NCBI GenBank assembly: GCA_001770935.1
Contig: MESI01000083.1
Location: 1 to 64,000, forward strand
Source: Burkholderiales bacterium RIFCSPLOWO2_12_FULL_61_40
GTDB taxonomy: Bacteria > Pseudomonadota > Gammaproteobacteria > Burkholderiales > Burkholderiaceae_C
Direction of reading: 5' to 3'
DNA length: 64,000 nt
Shown: one piece after another, positions 53,512-63,999 of the stretch
How positions within the stretch are numbered: position 1 is the stretch's first letter
How the letters are laid out: each line of letters starts with the position of its first letter
The notes under the pieces: generated by a model
Told to the model about the DNA's origin: nothing
Database searches by the model: none
What the model saw: the letters and a program-made list of their open reading frames with translations, nothing else
Program-made: the position numbers and the translations under genes

Positions 53512-55295
53512 TTTTCGTTACTCCGCCCCGTCCACGCGACCGGATGAACGACCAGACCGCGATCCATCTTGATGTCAACCGGAGAAATGACCTTGATTCT
53601 GTACTGGCGGTCTTGGACATCAAGTGGTTTTTCGCCAGCCACTTGCCCTTCGGTAAAGCCATCAAAGATTCCAACCGAAACAATGTAATCGCCCTTACCG
53701 ATAATCAAGGGTGAAAAATTTGCCTCAACCATTCCGGACCTGCAGTTATCCGTCGCGAAAAAGAATGGTGAAACAACCTGAGTGACGCATCGGCCATCCA
53801 TACCATAAAAGCAGACGACGAATGCCATGCTGGCTATATTGCTCTTAGCTGTCCAGTGGATTTGCACTGTCAGCGTTTCGTTGAAGGCGAATACCCGGCG
53901 TGACTCACCAGCAACGTTGACGAAGTCCACCGAATCAATCCAGGCGGTACCTACGCCATAAACGAAATCAGATCGCGAAATCGTAGACTCCGAGGTGCTT
54001 GGATGTGCCTCACTGCCAAGGGGCTCGAACGAAAAAGTCTGGGACAATGGTCCACTCACCGAACTCGTAGGTGAATGAAGCTTGCCGAGCGTAAGGTATT
54101 CCACACCATCAAATACCTGACAGAGAAGTTCATCCGCACCAGAGCATCCACCGTGCATGACACGCACGGAAAATTCTTCAACCAGCCCCAAGCCGAGCGG
54201 CACGCGAATGCTCACAGGCGCATGCCGGTATTGACCGTTGCAGTCGACAAACTGGCGGCAATTGCGCCCATCCTCGTCTGACTGCGGTGGCCCCCAGTCC
54301 ATGTAACCCTTTGCCGTCAGGAGATGCACCCGCTGGCTTCTGTCGTCGTCAGCAGAAGCCCCTATCGTGACTTTCTCAATCACTTCGCCGCCTCGCTCCA
54401 ACGCTATTTCGTAGAAACGAACTGGGTGGTTAGGCGGACCTCCGTTCGCAGCAATGAAACGCACGATAAATACGCGCTCAGTCTCATTGTCGGTCAGCAT
54501 CTCACTGACATCACCCCTACTTAGCTTTAGGTTGATTGCACGAAGCCTGAGCTCTTCCTGTTTACGAATTGAAGCGGCATAAGACCGTCCAATCTCAATC
54601 GGATCACCATCGGCAACGATCCGCCCGCGCTCAATCCATACCGCACGGTCGCAGATCATCTGAACCGCAGACATGTCATGAGATACGAACAACACCGTTG
54701 TGCCCTCCGCTGTTAAGGCGCGCATTCGCTTCGCAGATTTGCCTGCAAAATAAGCATCGCCAGCACCAAGAATTTCGTCAATAATCAAAATCTCTGGACG
54801 AATCGCCGTTGCAGCTGCAAACGCAAGCCGTGCATACATTCCAGCGGAGTACGTTTTGATTGGTTTATCAATGAAGTCTTCCAGCTCGGAAAACTCAAGT
54901 GCATCATCCAACAACGTGAGCGCCTTGCGTCCTGTGACGCCTTGATAAGCAAACGATGACATTACGTTTTCCCTGCCGGTGAATTCAGGGTGGAATCCAG
55001 TACCCAGTTCCATTAGCGCCTGAACTTTGCCCCGCACAGCAATTTTGCCTTCGGTGGGTTGCAATAAATCAGCGATCAGTTTTAACAAGGTACTTTTGCC
55101 CGCACCGTTCCGACCAATTAGACCCAGTCGCTCACCAGGATTTATTTCAAGTGAAATATCGCGCAACGGCCAGAATTCATCGTAGCTGGATGAATGCACC
55201 GGCAAACCCAGCGCCTCCATCATTCGTAAACGGGGCGAACGGAAAAGACGATACATCTTGGACACTCCGTCCAAGGAAATAATCGGATCAGACAT
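53508..55295 (-). CDS. wzt: ABC transporter ATP-binding protein Wzt with large C-terminal domain
   Basis: 595 residues. The ATPase domain (about 1-235) has Walker A at 61-69 (GRNGAGKST), signature YSAGMYARLAFA and Walker B ILIIDEILGAGD. The C-terminal ~360 residues are mostly beta. The end (VYGVGTAWIDSVDFVNVAGE; GIFDGFTEGQVAGEKPLDV) resembles the Wzt_C carbohydrate-binding domain, and a further beta domain (about 265-420) lies before it. Such domains recognise the capped chain end before export. MSDPIISLDG is the start, overlapping the wzm stop. Confidence 0.92.
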   Translation of the reverse strand: MSDPIISLDGVSKMYRLFRSPRLRMMEALGLPVHSSSYDEFWPLRDISLEINPGERLGLIGRNGAGKSTLLKLIADLLQPTEGKIAVRGKVQALMELGTGFHPEFTGRENVMSSFAYQGVTGRKALTLLDDALEFSELEDFIDKPIKTYSAGMYARLAFAAATAIRPEILIIDEILGAGDAYFAGKSAKRMRALTAEGTTVLFVSHDMSAVQMICDRAVWIERGRIVADGDPIEIGRSYAASIRKQEELRLRAINLKLSRGDVSEMLTDNETERVFIVRFIAANGGPPNHPVRFYEIALERGGEVIEKVTIGASADDDRSQRVHLLTAKGYMDWGPPQSDEDGRNCRQFVDCNGQYRHAPVSIRVPLGLGLVEEFSVRVMHGGCSGADELLCQVFDGVEYLTLGKLHSPTSSVSGPLSQTFSFEPLGSEAHPSTSESTISRSDFVYGVGTAWIDSVDFVNVAGESRRVFAFNETLTVQIHWTAKSNIASMAFVVCFYGMDGRCVTQVVSPFFFATDNCRSGMVEANFSPLIIGKGDYIVSVGIFDGFTEGQVAGEKPLDVQDRQYRIKVISPVDIKMDRGLVVHPVAWTGRSNEK

Positions 55296-56070
55296 AATCT
55301 GCAAACAAAGGCTTTAACCGTGTAAAGACAAATCCACCGACCAGCAGCATGCCTACGCTTATTAATGTGAAATCACCCAGTAATTCAAGATTTACTACAC
55401 CAAGAAACAAAGCATCCCGGTAAATCATGATTAAATAGTAAAGCGGATTTGGATACATGAATGGCAAAAGTTCGGGCGGAATCATGTCATGTGTGTACGC
55501 GATAGGTGACACTAGCATTAGGAAGAGAATAAGAATGGCCACCATCTGCCCTAAGTCTTGAATAAAGACATTTACCGCCGAAAACAACCAAATCACCCCA
55601 ATGGTGAACAAAAGCTGCAACACCAAAATGAACGGTATGAGCAATTGCGTTGAATGGGCCATACCCTGCGTCCAAAGGACGATCAACAACAAAAACAGGC
55701 CAACGATCATCGTTACGCTGCTGGCCAGCACTGCTTTCACAGGAATTAGTTCAATGGGAAACAGTGTGTTTTTTACAAGCCCCTTGTTCGATAGAACCGC
55801 GCTCACGCCGGTGCCCAAAGCCTCCGAAAAACCTAAAAAAGGTACTAGTCCACAAAAAATGAGAAGGACGTAATCTGTAGTGCCATAAGATGCGACACGA
55901 ATACGAAAAATCATTGTGTAGACGACAGCATAAAGCCCCAAAAAAAGAATGGGGTAAAGAACCGTCCAAACTAAACCAAATACTGTACCTTTGAAGCGAC
56001 TTCGTATGTCGGAAAGAGTCGTAGCCCAGAGAATGTGGCGATGCAACCAAAGAATGTATAGCGCTCTCAT
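55288..56070 (-). CDS. wzm: ABC transporter permease Wzm
   Basis: A 260-residue inner-membrane protein of the ABC-2 type with six predicted helices. The typical start is RSRFKGTVFGLVWTVLYPIL; LRPDFV-type motifs are replaced by YLIMIYRDALFLG near the C-terminus. With Wzt it exports undecaprenyl-linked polysaccharide. The ATG overlaps the wbpI stop by 4 bp, and the stop overlaps the wzt start. Confidence 0.93.
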   Translation of the reverse strand: MRALYILWLHRHILWATTLSDIRSRFKGTVFGLVWTVLYPILFLGLYAVVYTMIFRIRVASYGTTDYVLLIFCGLVPFLGFSEALGTGVSAVLSNKGLVKNTLFPIELIPVKAVLASSVTMIVGLFLLLIVLWTQGMAHSTQLLIPFILVLQLLFTIGVIWLFSAVNVFIQDLGQMVAILILFLMLVSPIAYTHDMIPPELLPFMYPNPLYYLIMIYRDALFLGVVNLELLGDFTLISVGMLLVGGFVFTRLKPLFADYV

Positions 56071-57149
56071 GCGGATTGCCCAAAGATAGAAGCTATAACC
56101 AAAGATGAAGCAATGCCCGTACCGTATACATTAGGTTTTGTAACTAAAGGAGCCGCGTTTAGGCAGCCTTCAACGATACGTCTTGAATTAGCGCCTGCCA
56201 ATTGATTCCATCCCAAATCAACCGTTTCGACCCACTCGGTCTCATCGCGCATGGTGATGCAGGGTACGCCGTAAAAGAAGGCTTCTTTTTGAACGCCGCC
56301 TGAATCAGTCAGGATGACGCGGGATGCCTGCTCCAAAGCCACCATGTCCAGAAAAGGCAGGGGGTCGGTGACGGTCAGCTGGGCCAGCAGGGGAACCAAG
56401 CCGTAGTCGCCAATGAGCTTGCGGGTACGGGGATGCAGAGGCAACACAACCGGCAACTGGGTAGCGATTTCGGCCAGGGCGGAAAGAATTGAGCTGAGCC
56501 GCTGGGGATCGTCGGTATTTTCTGCGCGATGGCAGGTGGCCAGTGCAAATGCACCAGGTGTTAAGCCCAAAGTTTGCAGGATCGTGCTGTTTTGTCGGGC
56601 ACGGTCACGGTAAAACAGGGCTACGTCGTACATCACGTCACCGACGTTGTGGACTCCCCGCCTGACCCCTTCGGTCTTCAAGTTGTTAACGGCTGTTTCG
56701 GTGGGGCAAAACAGCAGCGACGAGACGCGGTCTGCCAGTATGCGGTTCACCTCTTCCGGCATGCGCATATTGAAGGAGCGCAAACCGGCTTCAATGTGCG
56801 CAACCGGGATGTGCAGTTTGGCCGCCGCCAAAGCGCCAGCCAAGGTCGAATTGGTGTCGCCGTAGATTAGCAACCAATCAGGCTTTTCTTGCAGCAGAAC
56901 ATTTTCTACTGCCTCCAGCATGCGCCCCGTCATGGCACCATGCTGGCCGCCTGAAATTTCCAGGTTGTGCTTGGGGTGGGGAATGTCGAGCTCTTCGAAG
57001 AAGACCTTGGACATGTTGTCGTCGTAGTGCTGGCCTGTGTGAACCAGTACCTCTTCGATTTGCCCAGCGTAATCATTACGGATGACCCGAGACACTGCGG
57101 CGGCCTTGATAAACTGGGGGCGAGCCCCAACGACGGTGACGATCTTCAA
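56067..57149 (-). CDS. wbpI: UDP-GlcNAc 2-epimerase family, probably UDP-GlcNAc3NAcA 2-epimerase
   Basis: A 360-residue non-hydrolysing epimerase: VVGARPQFIKAAAVSRVIR, VHTGQHYDDNMSKVFFEELD, YGDTNSTLAGALAAAKL and ILTDSGGVQKEAFFYGVPCI. The sequence alone does not separate WecB from WbpI. Because wbpA, wbpB, wbpD and wbpE lie directly upstream, conversion of UDP-GlcNAc3NAcA to UDP-ManNAc3NAcA is the likely reaction. It overlaps both neighbours by 4 bp. Confidence 0.9.
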   Translation of the reverse strand: MKIVTVVGARPQFIKAAAVSRVIRNDYAGQIEEVLVHTGQHYDDNMSKVFFEELDIPHPKHNLEISGGQHGAMTGRMLEAVENVLLQEKPDWLLIYGDTNSTLAGALAAAKLHIPVAHIEAGLRSFNMRMPEEVNRILADRVSSLLFCPTETAVNNLKTEGVRRGVHNVGDVMYDVALFYRDRARQNSTILQTLGLTPGAFALATCHRAENTDDPQRLSSILSALAEIATQLPVVLPLHPRTRKLIGDYGLVPLLAQLTVTDPLPFLDMVALEQASRVILTDSGGVQKEAFFYGVPCITMRDETEWVETVDLGWNQLAGANSRRIVEGCLNAAPLVTKPNVYGTGIASSLVIASIFGQSA

Positions 57150-58258
57150 GCTACCGCCTCCGCAACAGCATTAATAATGCGTTCTTGAGTAGCAAGTTCA
57201 ATGTACGGATGCATGGGCAAACTGAACACCCTGGCGGCAACGGCCTCTGCGTTTTTCAAGCTACCGGAAATACGACACAAATCTCGGTAAGCGGGTTGCT
57301 GATGCAGTGGCACTGGGTAGTGAACGGCCGTTGGAACGCCAGCATTCTTGAGCCGCTCCAGGACGACCTCGCGGTTTTCAACCTGAACGGTGAACTGCCC
57401 CCAAACGCAGCTTCTATCTGCGCGAACGGTCAGTTGCTGGACCGACAGAAGGTTATTCAGAAGTTCTAAATATCGCTCACCCGCTTGGAGACGTTGCTCG
57501 ATTTCCCAATCGAAATGATCGAGTTTCGCAAGAACGACGGCGCACTGCAACGTGTCCATGCGTCCGCCCACACCAATCCGGGTGTGGTAGTAGCGGCGCT
57601 CCTGGCCGTGGACGCGAACTTCGCGCATGGCTTTGGCTAGGGCATCGTCGTTGGTGAAGATGGCGCCACCATCCCCATAGCAACCGAGCGGCTTGCTGGG
57701 GAAGAAACTGGTGCAGCCGATGGTTGACAAATTGCAGGTCTTGCGGCCTTTGTAAGTCGCACCAAAACTCTGAGCGGCATCTTCAATCACAGGAATACCG
57801 CCTTGCCGCGCGGCAATGGTATTGATTTCATCCATGTCCGCAACCTGCCCGTATAGCGAAACCGGCATGATGGCTTTGGTCTTGGCGGTAATCGCTGCTT
57901 CAACCAACGCTGGATTGATGTTGCAGGTGTCGGGTTGAACGTCGACGAACACCGGGACCGCTCCGATCAACGCAATCACTTCTGCGGTCGCGACAAAAGT
58001 GAATGGCGTGGTGATCACTTCATCGCCCGGCTTGATGCCAAGAGCCATGAGCGAAATCAACAGCGCCTCAGTACCGGATGCCACCGTGATGCAATGCTTC
58101 GCGTCGGTATAGGCCTCGAGCCGTTCTTCCAACTCCCGAACTTCGGGGCCCATGATGTATTGACCGTGGTCAAGAACACGCTGTATGCGCGCATCGATTG
58201 CTGGTTTCAGGTCAGCGTATTGAGCCTTGAGATCAATGAATTCTATTTTTTTTCTCAT
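57146..58258 (-). CDS. wbpE: DegT/DnrJ/EryC1 PLP-dependent sugar aminotransferase (WbpE-like)
   Basis: A 370-residue enzyme: [55 protein letters not shown] and the cofactor-Lys loop [15 protein letters not shown]. It transfers an amino group to C3 of the oxidised UDP-GlcNAcA intermediate made by WbpB. It lies in a tight operon with wbpD before and wbpI after. Confidence 0.93.
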   Translation of the reverse strand: MRKKIEFIDLKAQYADLKPAIDARIQRVLDHGQYIMGPEVRELEERLEAYTDAKHCITVASGTEALLISLMALGIKPGDEVITTPFTFVATAEVIALIGAVPVFVDVQPDTCNINPALVEAAITAKTKAIMPVSLYGQVADMDEINTIAARQGGIPVIEDAAQSFGATYKGRKTCNLSTIGCTSFFPSKPLGCYGDGGAIFTNDDALAKAMREVRVHGQERRYYHTRIGVGGRMDTLQCAVVLAKLDHFDWEIEQRLQAGERYLELLNNLLSVQQLTVRADRSCVWGQFTVQVENREVVLERLKNAGVPTAVHYPVPLHQQPAYRDLCRISGSLKNAEAVAARVFSLPMHPYIELATQERIINAVAEAVA

Positions 58259-58815
58259 AGCAGAGTGCAGGTGGATTCTTCAATACGGTAAGTTGATCCG
58301 CAGTTGCAAAGCACGTTTCCCATCCCCTTTAGCTGGACGCCGCAGCTGCACATCCAGCCCCGACGCTTAGCAGGCACACCCAGCATCAGCGCATAAGCCG
58401 GTACGTCACGATTTACAACAGTTCCGGCGCCAACAAAGGCGTGCTCTCCAATAGTGGTGCCGCATACGATAGTGCAGTTGGCACCCAGGGTGGCACCGCG
58501 GCGCACCAGGGTCTGGCGGTATTCGTTTTTACGGGTGATGGCAGAGCGCGGGTTGTAAACATTGGTAAAAACCATGCTGGGGCCGCAAAATACGTCATCT
58601 TCAAGCCGCACCGCGTCGTAGACCGACACGTTGTTCTGAATCTTGACGTTATTGCCGATTACGACGTCATTGCCGACGTAGACGTTTTGACCAAGGGAGC
58701 AGCCGTCCCCGATTTGCGCGCCCGGTGAAACATGCACCCAATGCCAAACACGGGAACCAGCACCGATTTGTGCACCAGGGTCAACAATCGCAGTGGGATG
58801 GATGGTCACTGTCAT
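58255..58815 (-). CDS. wbpD: Left-handed beta-helix acetyltransferase (WbpD-like)
   Basis: A 186-residue hexapeptide-repeat acyltransferase. Repeats run through [40 protein letters not shown] and [20 protein letters not shown]. It acetylates the 3-amino group of UDP-GlcNAc3NA. The start at [10 protein letters not shown] follows the wbpB stop by 1 bp; longer in-frame starts overlap wbpB. The C-terminal Cys-rich end ([20 protein letters not shown]) forms a possible small zinc ribbon, a feature seen in relatives. Confidence 0.92.
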   Translation of the reverse strand: MTVTIHPTAIVDPGAQIGAGSRVWHWVHVSPGAQIGDGCSLGQNVYVGNDVVIGNNVKIQNNVSVYDAVRLEDDVFCGPSMVFTNVYNPRSAITRKNEYRQTLVRRGATLGANCTIVCGTTIGEHAFVGAGTVVNRDVPAYALMLGVPAKRRGWMCSCGVQLKGMGNVLCNCGSTYRIEESTCTLL

Positions 58816-58816
58816 A

Positions 58817-59878
58817 TCAGTAGTCCAGCGGTAGCGCAATGCGCTTACCATCTCTGGCCGACAAATAGGCTGCGACAAGAGTTTCCAGCGACCTCAGGCC
58901 TTCACGACCGTCCGTTTCAGGTGCAGCTTCACCGCGCAGAACTTTGATGACGTTATCGAAATACATAGGATGGCCAAAACCATAAACGGAGGTTGTTTCG
59001 TAGCTGGCCTGCTTTACTCTTTCATCGTCAACATGCGGTTCAGAGAACTCCCAATGCTGAATTTCGTTCACAGCCATGCCACCAACTCGCACCGTTCCCT
59101 TTTCTCCCAGAATGGTGATACTTCCCTCCAGATTTTTAGGATAGGTCAACATAGTCACATTCATGGAACCCAATGCGCCTGAACGCCACTTGACACTGAT
59201 GACGCCCGTATCTTCAACCTCTATGTTGCGAGCAAGCGTAGCCGTATAGGCCTGAATGCTTTCAATAGGGCCAATCAACCAGTCAAGTAAGTCGACATAG
59301 TGACTCGCCTGATTCATAAACGCACCTCCGTCAAACTCCCAGGTGCCACGCCATGCTGCACTGTCGTAATACTCTTGGGGCCGTGTCCAGAACACGTTGA
59401 GGTTAACCATGTAAATTCGCCCAAACCGACCTTGCTCAACCGCTCGCTTGAGCAACTGCAGAGTGGCGTTGCGGCGATTTTGTTTGACTACAAAAAGTCG
59501 CACATTGGCGTCATCACACGCTCTGACCATTCGCAAGCCGTCATGCCAGCGAGTTGCCATTGGCTTCTCGGTCATGACATGACGCCCCGATGCCGCAACA
59601 TCAATTGCTTGTTCTGGATGCAAGCCACTGGGGGTGGTCAGAATGACAATATCGGCGCAGGTGTCTGCGAGCAGACTGCTCAGGCTAGAAAACGGCTTTG
59701 CACCCGTCAACTTGGCCGCCGCCTCAAGCGCCTTAGGATCAACATCGCACACACTGACCAACTCAGCACGATCAGCATGCTGCTTTAAAGCCGCAAAGTG
59801 ATTTTGAGCAATACGGCCACACCCAACAAGGGCAAAACGAATTTTTCGATCCGTAATTGGAGCGGGAAAGTGGCGCAT
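58817..59878 (-). CDS. wbpB: Gfo/Idh/MocA-family UDP-sugar 3-dehydrogenase (WbpB-like)
   Basis: A 353-residue enzyme. The Rossmann motif is [20 protein letters not shown] and the EKP motif is [10 protein letters not shown]; the C-terminal domain has [20 protein letters not shown]. It oxidises C3 of UDP-GlcNAcA, working with WbpE. It starts 2 bp after wbpA ends. Confidence 0.92.
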   Translation of the reverse strand: MRHFPAPITDRKIRFALVGCGRIAQNHFAALKQHADRAELVSVCDVDPKALEAAAKLTGAKPFSSLSSLLADTCADIVILTTPSGLHPEQAIDVAASGRHVMTEKPMATRWHDGLRMVRACDDANVRLFVVKQNRRNATLQLLKRAVEQGRFGRIYMVNLNVFWTRPQEYYDSAAWRGTWEFDGGAFMNQASHYVDLLDWLIGPIESIQAYTATLARNIEVEDTGVISVKWRSGALGSMNVTMLTYPKNLEGSITILGEKGTVRVGGMAVNEIQHWEFSEPHVDDERVKQASYETTSVYGFGHPMYFDNVIKVLRGEAAPETDGREGLRSLETLVAAYLSARDGKRIALPLDY

Positions 59879-59880
59879 GT

Positions 59881-61185
59881 TCAGGCCTTTACGATATGGT
59901 CAGCGGAGGTAAGATAGCGGCCACGAGAGTCAACGATCAGCTTCGCACGCTCTTTAATGAGATCGTAGTCGAATTTGTCATGGTCAGTTGCCAGAAGCAC
60001 ACAGTCGTATGTGGATATAGTTTCACGGGATAGCGGAACACTAGACAACTCAAAATGGTGTTCGCGCATCTTTGGAAAGGTGGGGATATGCGGATCACTG
60101 TAAGCGACCTCAGCTCCTAAATCACGGAGCTTTTCCATCAGCACAACCGAGGGAGATTCGCGCATGTCGTCTACATTTTTCTTATACGCGATGCCCAACA
60201 CCAAAATTCGACTGCCATTGATTGCTTTCTTTGCCGAATTCAAAGCAGATGCAACTTTTGTAATCACATAGTTTGGCATTGATGAATTGACCTCCCCAGC
60301 CAACTCAATGAAACGGGTATGCACGCCGTATTCACGCGCCTTCCATGTCAGATAAAAGGGGTCAATTGGAATACAGTGTCCGCCCAAACCAGGTCCTGGG
60401 TAATAAGGAACAAAACCAAATGGCTTGGTTGCTGCCGCACGGATAACTTCATGGATATCGATGTCCATCTTGTCCGCTATGATCTTCATTTCGTTGACCA
60501 AGCCTATATTCACGGCGCGATGAATGTTTTCAAGCAACTTTGTCAATTCAGCAGCTCGAGTGGAACTCACAGAAACGACTTTATCGATTACCTGCCCATA
60601 AAGCGCCAGACCCACCTCGAGACATGCTGCAGTACGTCCACCACAGACTTTGGGAATAGTGCGAGTCGTGAAGGTAGGGTTGCCTGGATCTTCGCGTTCT
60701 GGTGAAAAAACAAGAAAAATATTCTTGCCGACTTTCAACCCATCGGATTCAACTCGCGGCAGCAATTCTTCATCAGTTGTACCCGGATAAGTCGTGCTTT
60801 CCAAAGAAACAACTTGACCAGCACGAAGATAGGGAAGCAGAGAGTCAGTAGTATCAAGAACGAAACTAAGGTCTGGTTCACGGTATTTGTTGAGCGGAGT
60901 TGGCACACAAAGAATCAGGGCATCCGCTTCCGACACCCGTGAAAAATTTGTCGTCGCCTCGAACCCCTTGCTGACAGCCACCTGAATTAAAATCTCAGGA
61001 ATGTGTTCGATGTAACTTTCACCTTTAGATAAGGCATCAACTTTTGATTGATCAATATCAAAACCAATCACCTTGTATCCAACTTCGATATAGCGGAGCA
61101 TCAGGGGCAACCCCACATAACCAAGACCCACAATACCAATCACCGCACGCTTATCTTGAAACTTTTGAATCAGGTTGGTTTTCAA
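59881..61185 (-). CDS. wbpA: UDP-N-acetylglucosamine 6-dehydrogenase (WbpA-like)
   Basis: A 434-residue UDP-glucose/GDP-mannose dehydrogenase family enzyme. The NAD motif is [20 protein letters not shown] and the catalytic Cys is in [18 protein letters not shown]. The C-terminal domain has [20 protein letters not shown]. It makes UDP-GlcNAcA, the first step to UDP-ManNAc3NAcA. It is the first gene of the 16-kb minus-strand cluster, so the main promoter should lie in 61186-61531. Confidence 0.94.
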   Translation of the reverse strand: MKTNLIQKFQDKRAVIGIVGLGYVGLPLMLRYIEVGYKVIGFDIDQSKVDALSKGESYIEHIPEILIQVAVSKGFEATTNFSRVSEADALILCVPTPLNKYREPDLSFVLDTTDSLLPYLRAGQVVSLESTTYPGTTDEELLPRVESDGLKVGKNIFLVFSPEREDPGNPTFTTRTIPKVCGGRTAACLEVGLALYGQVIDKVVSVSSTRAAELTKLLENIHRAVNIGLVNEMKIIADKMDIDIHEVIRAAATKPFGFVPYYPGPGLGGHCIPIDPFYLTWKAREYGVHTRFIELAGEVNSSMPNYVITKVASALNSAKKAINGSRILVLGIAYKKNVDDMRESPSVVLMEKLRDLGAEVAYSDPHIPTFPKMREHHFELSSVPLSRETISTYDCVLLATDHDKFDYDLIKERAKLIVDSRGRYLTSADHIVKA

Positions 61186-61531
61186 TTAAATTCTCCACAT
61201 ATCGTTTTGTTTGCCGTATAGCAGCGCCCACACTCTGCCTTCATTGATCATTCTTGATTTGCTGTTCCAGCTTTATTCTCATATGCATCCAAACCTCTCT
61301 TCAAGAGGACTTAAATTTCAAATAATTGAAGTGAGAGAGAGGGGGGGGTGGGGGGGAGGCATTGCAGCCCTCTTTGAAGCTGAAGCCTATGCAACCCTGT
61401 ACAAAATCTAATACTTATTTTTGTTACAGATTTTAACACGACTCATGTTTGGCCTATCCAAGCTCCACCTGCAATGAAAACTAAACGCTTCAAGCTTGAC
61501 ATGGCGCAAGTGCTGCGACAATCTCGCTCCT
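61186..61531. promoter_or_regulatory. AT-rich intergenic region with a long G tract, between wbpA and purU
   Basis: A gene-free stretch between two divergent genes. It holds GAGAGAGA, then G8, T, G7 (61333-61356), a small TTCAA-4-TTGAA dyad (61317-61330) and AT-rich flanks. Promoters for the polysaccharide cluster and for purU must be here, but I see no unambiguous -35/-10 pair. The G tract could slip or form a quadruplex. Confidence 0.5.
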
Positions 61532-62380
61532 ATGAATAAGACCTATATTCTTACCCTTTCATGCCCCGACCGGCTGGGTCTGGTCCACGCCGTGTCCGGT
61601 TTCCTGATGGAGCGCAGCGGCAATATTGAAGAGGCCGCGCAGTACAACGACCCCGACACCGGCCTGTTTTTCATGCGGGTGCAATTCAGCTGCACGCAAC
61701 TCACCCATGAGGATTTGCGCACCCAACTGGAATTTTTCGCCTCCCCCTTCAGCATGCAATGGAGCTTGCACGCCACGGCGCAGCCCATGCGCACGGTGCT
61801 GCTGGTCAGCAAAGAGGGGCACTGCCTTAACGACCTGCTGTTCCGCTGGAAAAGCGGCCTGCTGCCGCTGGACATCCGGGCCATCATCTCCAACCACCGC
61901 GAGTTCTACCAGCTGGCGGCCAGTTACAACGTGCCGTTTCACCACCTCCCGGTGACGGCGGCCACCAAGGCGCAGGTGGAGACCCGGCAACTCGAAATCA
62001 TCGAAGCCGAGGGTGCAGAGCTGGTGGTGCTGGCGCGTTACATGCAAATCTTGAGCGACGAGCTGTGCCGCAAGCTCTCGGGCCGGGCCATCAACATCCA
62101 CCACTCCTTTTTGCCCAGCTTCAAGGGTGCCAAGCCCTATTACCAGGCGCACGACCGGGGGGTCAAACTGATTGGCGCCACCGCCCACTACGTGACCGCC
62201 GACCTGGACGAAGGCCCCATCATCGAACAAGACGTGGCCCGTGTGGACCACAGCAAAACGGTGGAAGACCTGACGACCCAGGGCCGTGACACTGAAAGCC
62301 AGGTGCTGGCCCGTGCCGTCAAGTGGCACAGTGAGCACCGGGTGCTCATCAACGGCCACAAGACCGTGATTTTCAAATAG
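61532..62380 (+). CDS. purU: Formyltetrahydrofolate deformylase
   Basis: A 282-residue enzyme that releases formate from 10-formyltetrahydrofolate. An N-terminal ACT domain (YILTLSCPDRLGLVHAVSGF) is followed by the formyltransferase-like domain with RAIISNHREFYQLA, the active-site block INIHHSFLPSFKGAKPY and the DEGPIIEQDVARVDH segment. It starts at ATG 61532. It ends 2 bp from the convergent chemoreceptor stop. Base composition returns to the chromosomal high GC here. Confidence 0.94.
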   Translation: MNKTYILTLSCPDRLGLVHAVSGFLMERSGNIEEAAQYNDPDTGLFFMRVQFSCTQLTHEDLRTQLEFFASPFSMQWSLHATAQPMRTVLLVSKEGHCLNDLLFRWKSGLLPLDIRAIISNHREFYQLAASYNVPFHHLPVTAATKAQVETRQLEIIEAEGAELVVLARYMQILSDELCRKLSGRAINIHHSFLPSFKGAKPYYQAHDRGVKLIGATAHYVTADLDEGPIIEQDVARVDHSKTVEDLTTQGRDTESQVLARAVKWHSEHRVLINGHKTVIFK

Positions 62381-62382
62381 GC

Positions 62383-63999
62383 TTAAGCCCCCGCCTTCAG
62401 GTCGAAACGACCCACCAGCTGGTCCAGCGCCTGGGCCTGCTCGTCCAGTGACTGGGCTGCAGCAGCGGCTTCCTCGACCAAGGCGGCATTTTGTTGGGTG
62501 CTTTCGTCGAGTTGGGAAATGGCGCGGTTGATTTCCCCGATACCGCTGCTTTGCTCCGCCGAAGCGCCGGACAGTTCCTCCATGACCGTACTGACCTGCT
62601 GCACCGTGTGCGCCAGGTCGGCAATGGCCTGCCCGGCCTTGTGGGCCAGCTGTGAGCCGTCTTGCACCTGGCTGGTGGAGCTTTCAATCAGGGTGCTGAT
62701 TTCTTTCGCGGCCTTGGCACTGCGCTGCGCCAGGTCACGCACCTCAGCGGCCACCACCGCAAAACCCCGGCCCTGCTCACCGGCGTGGGCGGCCTCCACC
62801 GCCGCATTCAAAGCCAGGATATTGGTCTGGAACGCGATGCTCTGGATCACGCTGATGTTGGAGTGGATCGCCTGGGTGCTCTTGCTGATTTTGTCCATGG
62901 TGGCCACTACACTGGCGACCACCTCCCCCCCTTGCTGCGCAGCATGGTTGGCGGAGTTGGAGAGTTGCGCGGCATGCGCGGCGTTGTCCGCGTAGCGCTT
63001 CGCAATCGATGTCATTTGCAACACATTGGTGTTGGTTTTTTCCAGCGATGCCGCCTGCAGTTCGGTGCGCTGCGACAAGTCGAGATTGCCCATGGAAATT
63101 TCACGCGAGGCATTGGCCACCATCTTGGAGCTTTCGGCAATCTCGCCCATGGTGTCGGCCAACTGGCGCTGCATTTCACGCAGGGAATACAGCAGACTTT
63201 CGGTGTCATTGGCTTCCAGCCTGATTTTCATGCTCAGGTCCCCATGGGCAATGCGGCTGGCAATCGACTTGGCAAAGGCGGGCTCACCGCCGAGCTGGCG
63301 CGTCAGGCGGCGCATGACCCAGGCACTGATGCCCAGCGACAGGGCAATCAGCGCCAGCGTGATGCCCAGGACCCACACCACCGACGCCTTGTAGATTTGC
63401 GCTGCATGTGCAATGGTGGCCTGTGCTGACGCCCTGCGGTTGAGCACCAGCGCGTCCACGATTTTTTCGAGTTTGCGGGTTTCGTTGAGCAGCCCCGCAT
63501 CTTCGCTGGGAACATCCGGGCTCATTTGCATCAGGTCCAGCGGCTGGGCCTTGACCAAGGCCACGTATTCACGCAAACGCTTGGACCACTTCGCGACAGC
63601 GTCGCCCAGTTGCTTGCTCAACTTGGCGTCTTCGGCTCCGCCGGACAACTGCTGGATGAGGTCCAGGCGCTGGGAGACCTGGGTCAAACCAGTTTCCACA
63701 TCATTGCCCAAGGCGGTCCGTTCGGCGGCCGTGGTGGCGGTCAGCAGCTGGGTTTGCGCCCGGCTTGCGCGCAGCAAATGGCTGCGGGCCTGCTCCGCAG
63801 CCTGGCCGGCGGCATATTCCTGCTCGTAAATAGCCTGTGTGGAGGCATTCAGGCGCCGCATTTGAAACAGGGAGAACGCACCAATCACCAGCGCCCCAAC
63901 CAGGACGCTGGCAAAGGCCATGCGCAGGCTCGCTTTGACCGACAGGCCTTCCAATACGTGAACCCGTGGCAAACGTATTCCATTTTTGATTTTGGGCAA
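62383..63999 (-). CDS. Methyl-accepting chemotaxis protein (start at or beyond right edge)
   Basis: At least 538 residues. A membrane helix ([19 protein letters not shown]) is followed by a periplasmic helical-bundle ligand domain, a second helix near 215-230, HAMP, and a signalling domain with [20 protein letters not shown]. It lacks the C-terminal WETF-type tether of the receptor at 29192-30958. The first in-frame start seen is TTG at 63999, so the true start may lie outside the window or at an internal non-ATG codon. Confidence 0.9.
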   Translation of the reverse strand: MPKIKNGIRLPRVHVLEGLSVKASLRMAFASVLVGALVIGAFSLFQMRRLNASTQAIYEQEYAAGQAAEQARSHLLRASRAQTQLLTATTAAERTALGNDVETGLTQVSQRLDLIQQLSGGAEDAKLSKQLGDAVAKWSKRLREYVALVKAQPLDLMQMSPDVPSEDAGLLNETRKLEKIVDALVLNRRASAQATIAHAAQIYKASVVWVLGITLALIALSLGISAWVMRRLTRQLGGEPAFAKSIASRIAHGDLSMKIRLEANDTESLLYSLREMQRQLADTMGEIAESSKMVANASREISMGNLDLSQRTELQAASLEKTNTNVLQMTSIAKRYADNAAHAAQLSNSANHAAQQGGEVVASVVATMDKISKSTQAIHSNISVIQSIAFQTNILALNAAVEAAHAGEQGRGFAVVAAEVRDLAQRSAKAAKEISTLIESSTSQVQDGSQLAHKAGQAIADLAHTVQQVSTVMEELSGASAEQSSGIGEINRAISQLDESTQQNAALVEEAAAAAQSLDEQAQALDQLVGRFDLKAGA

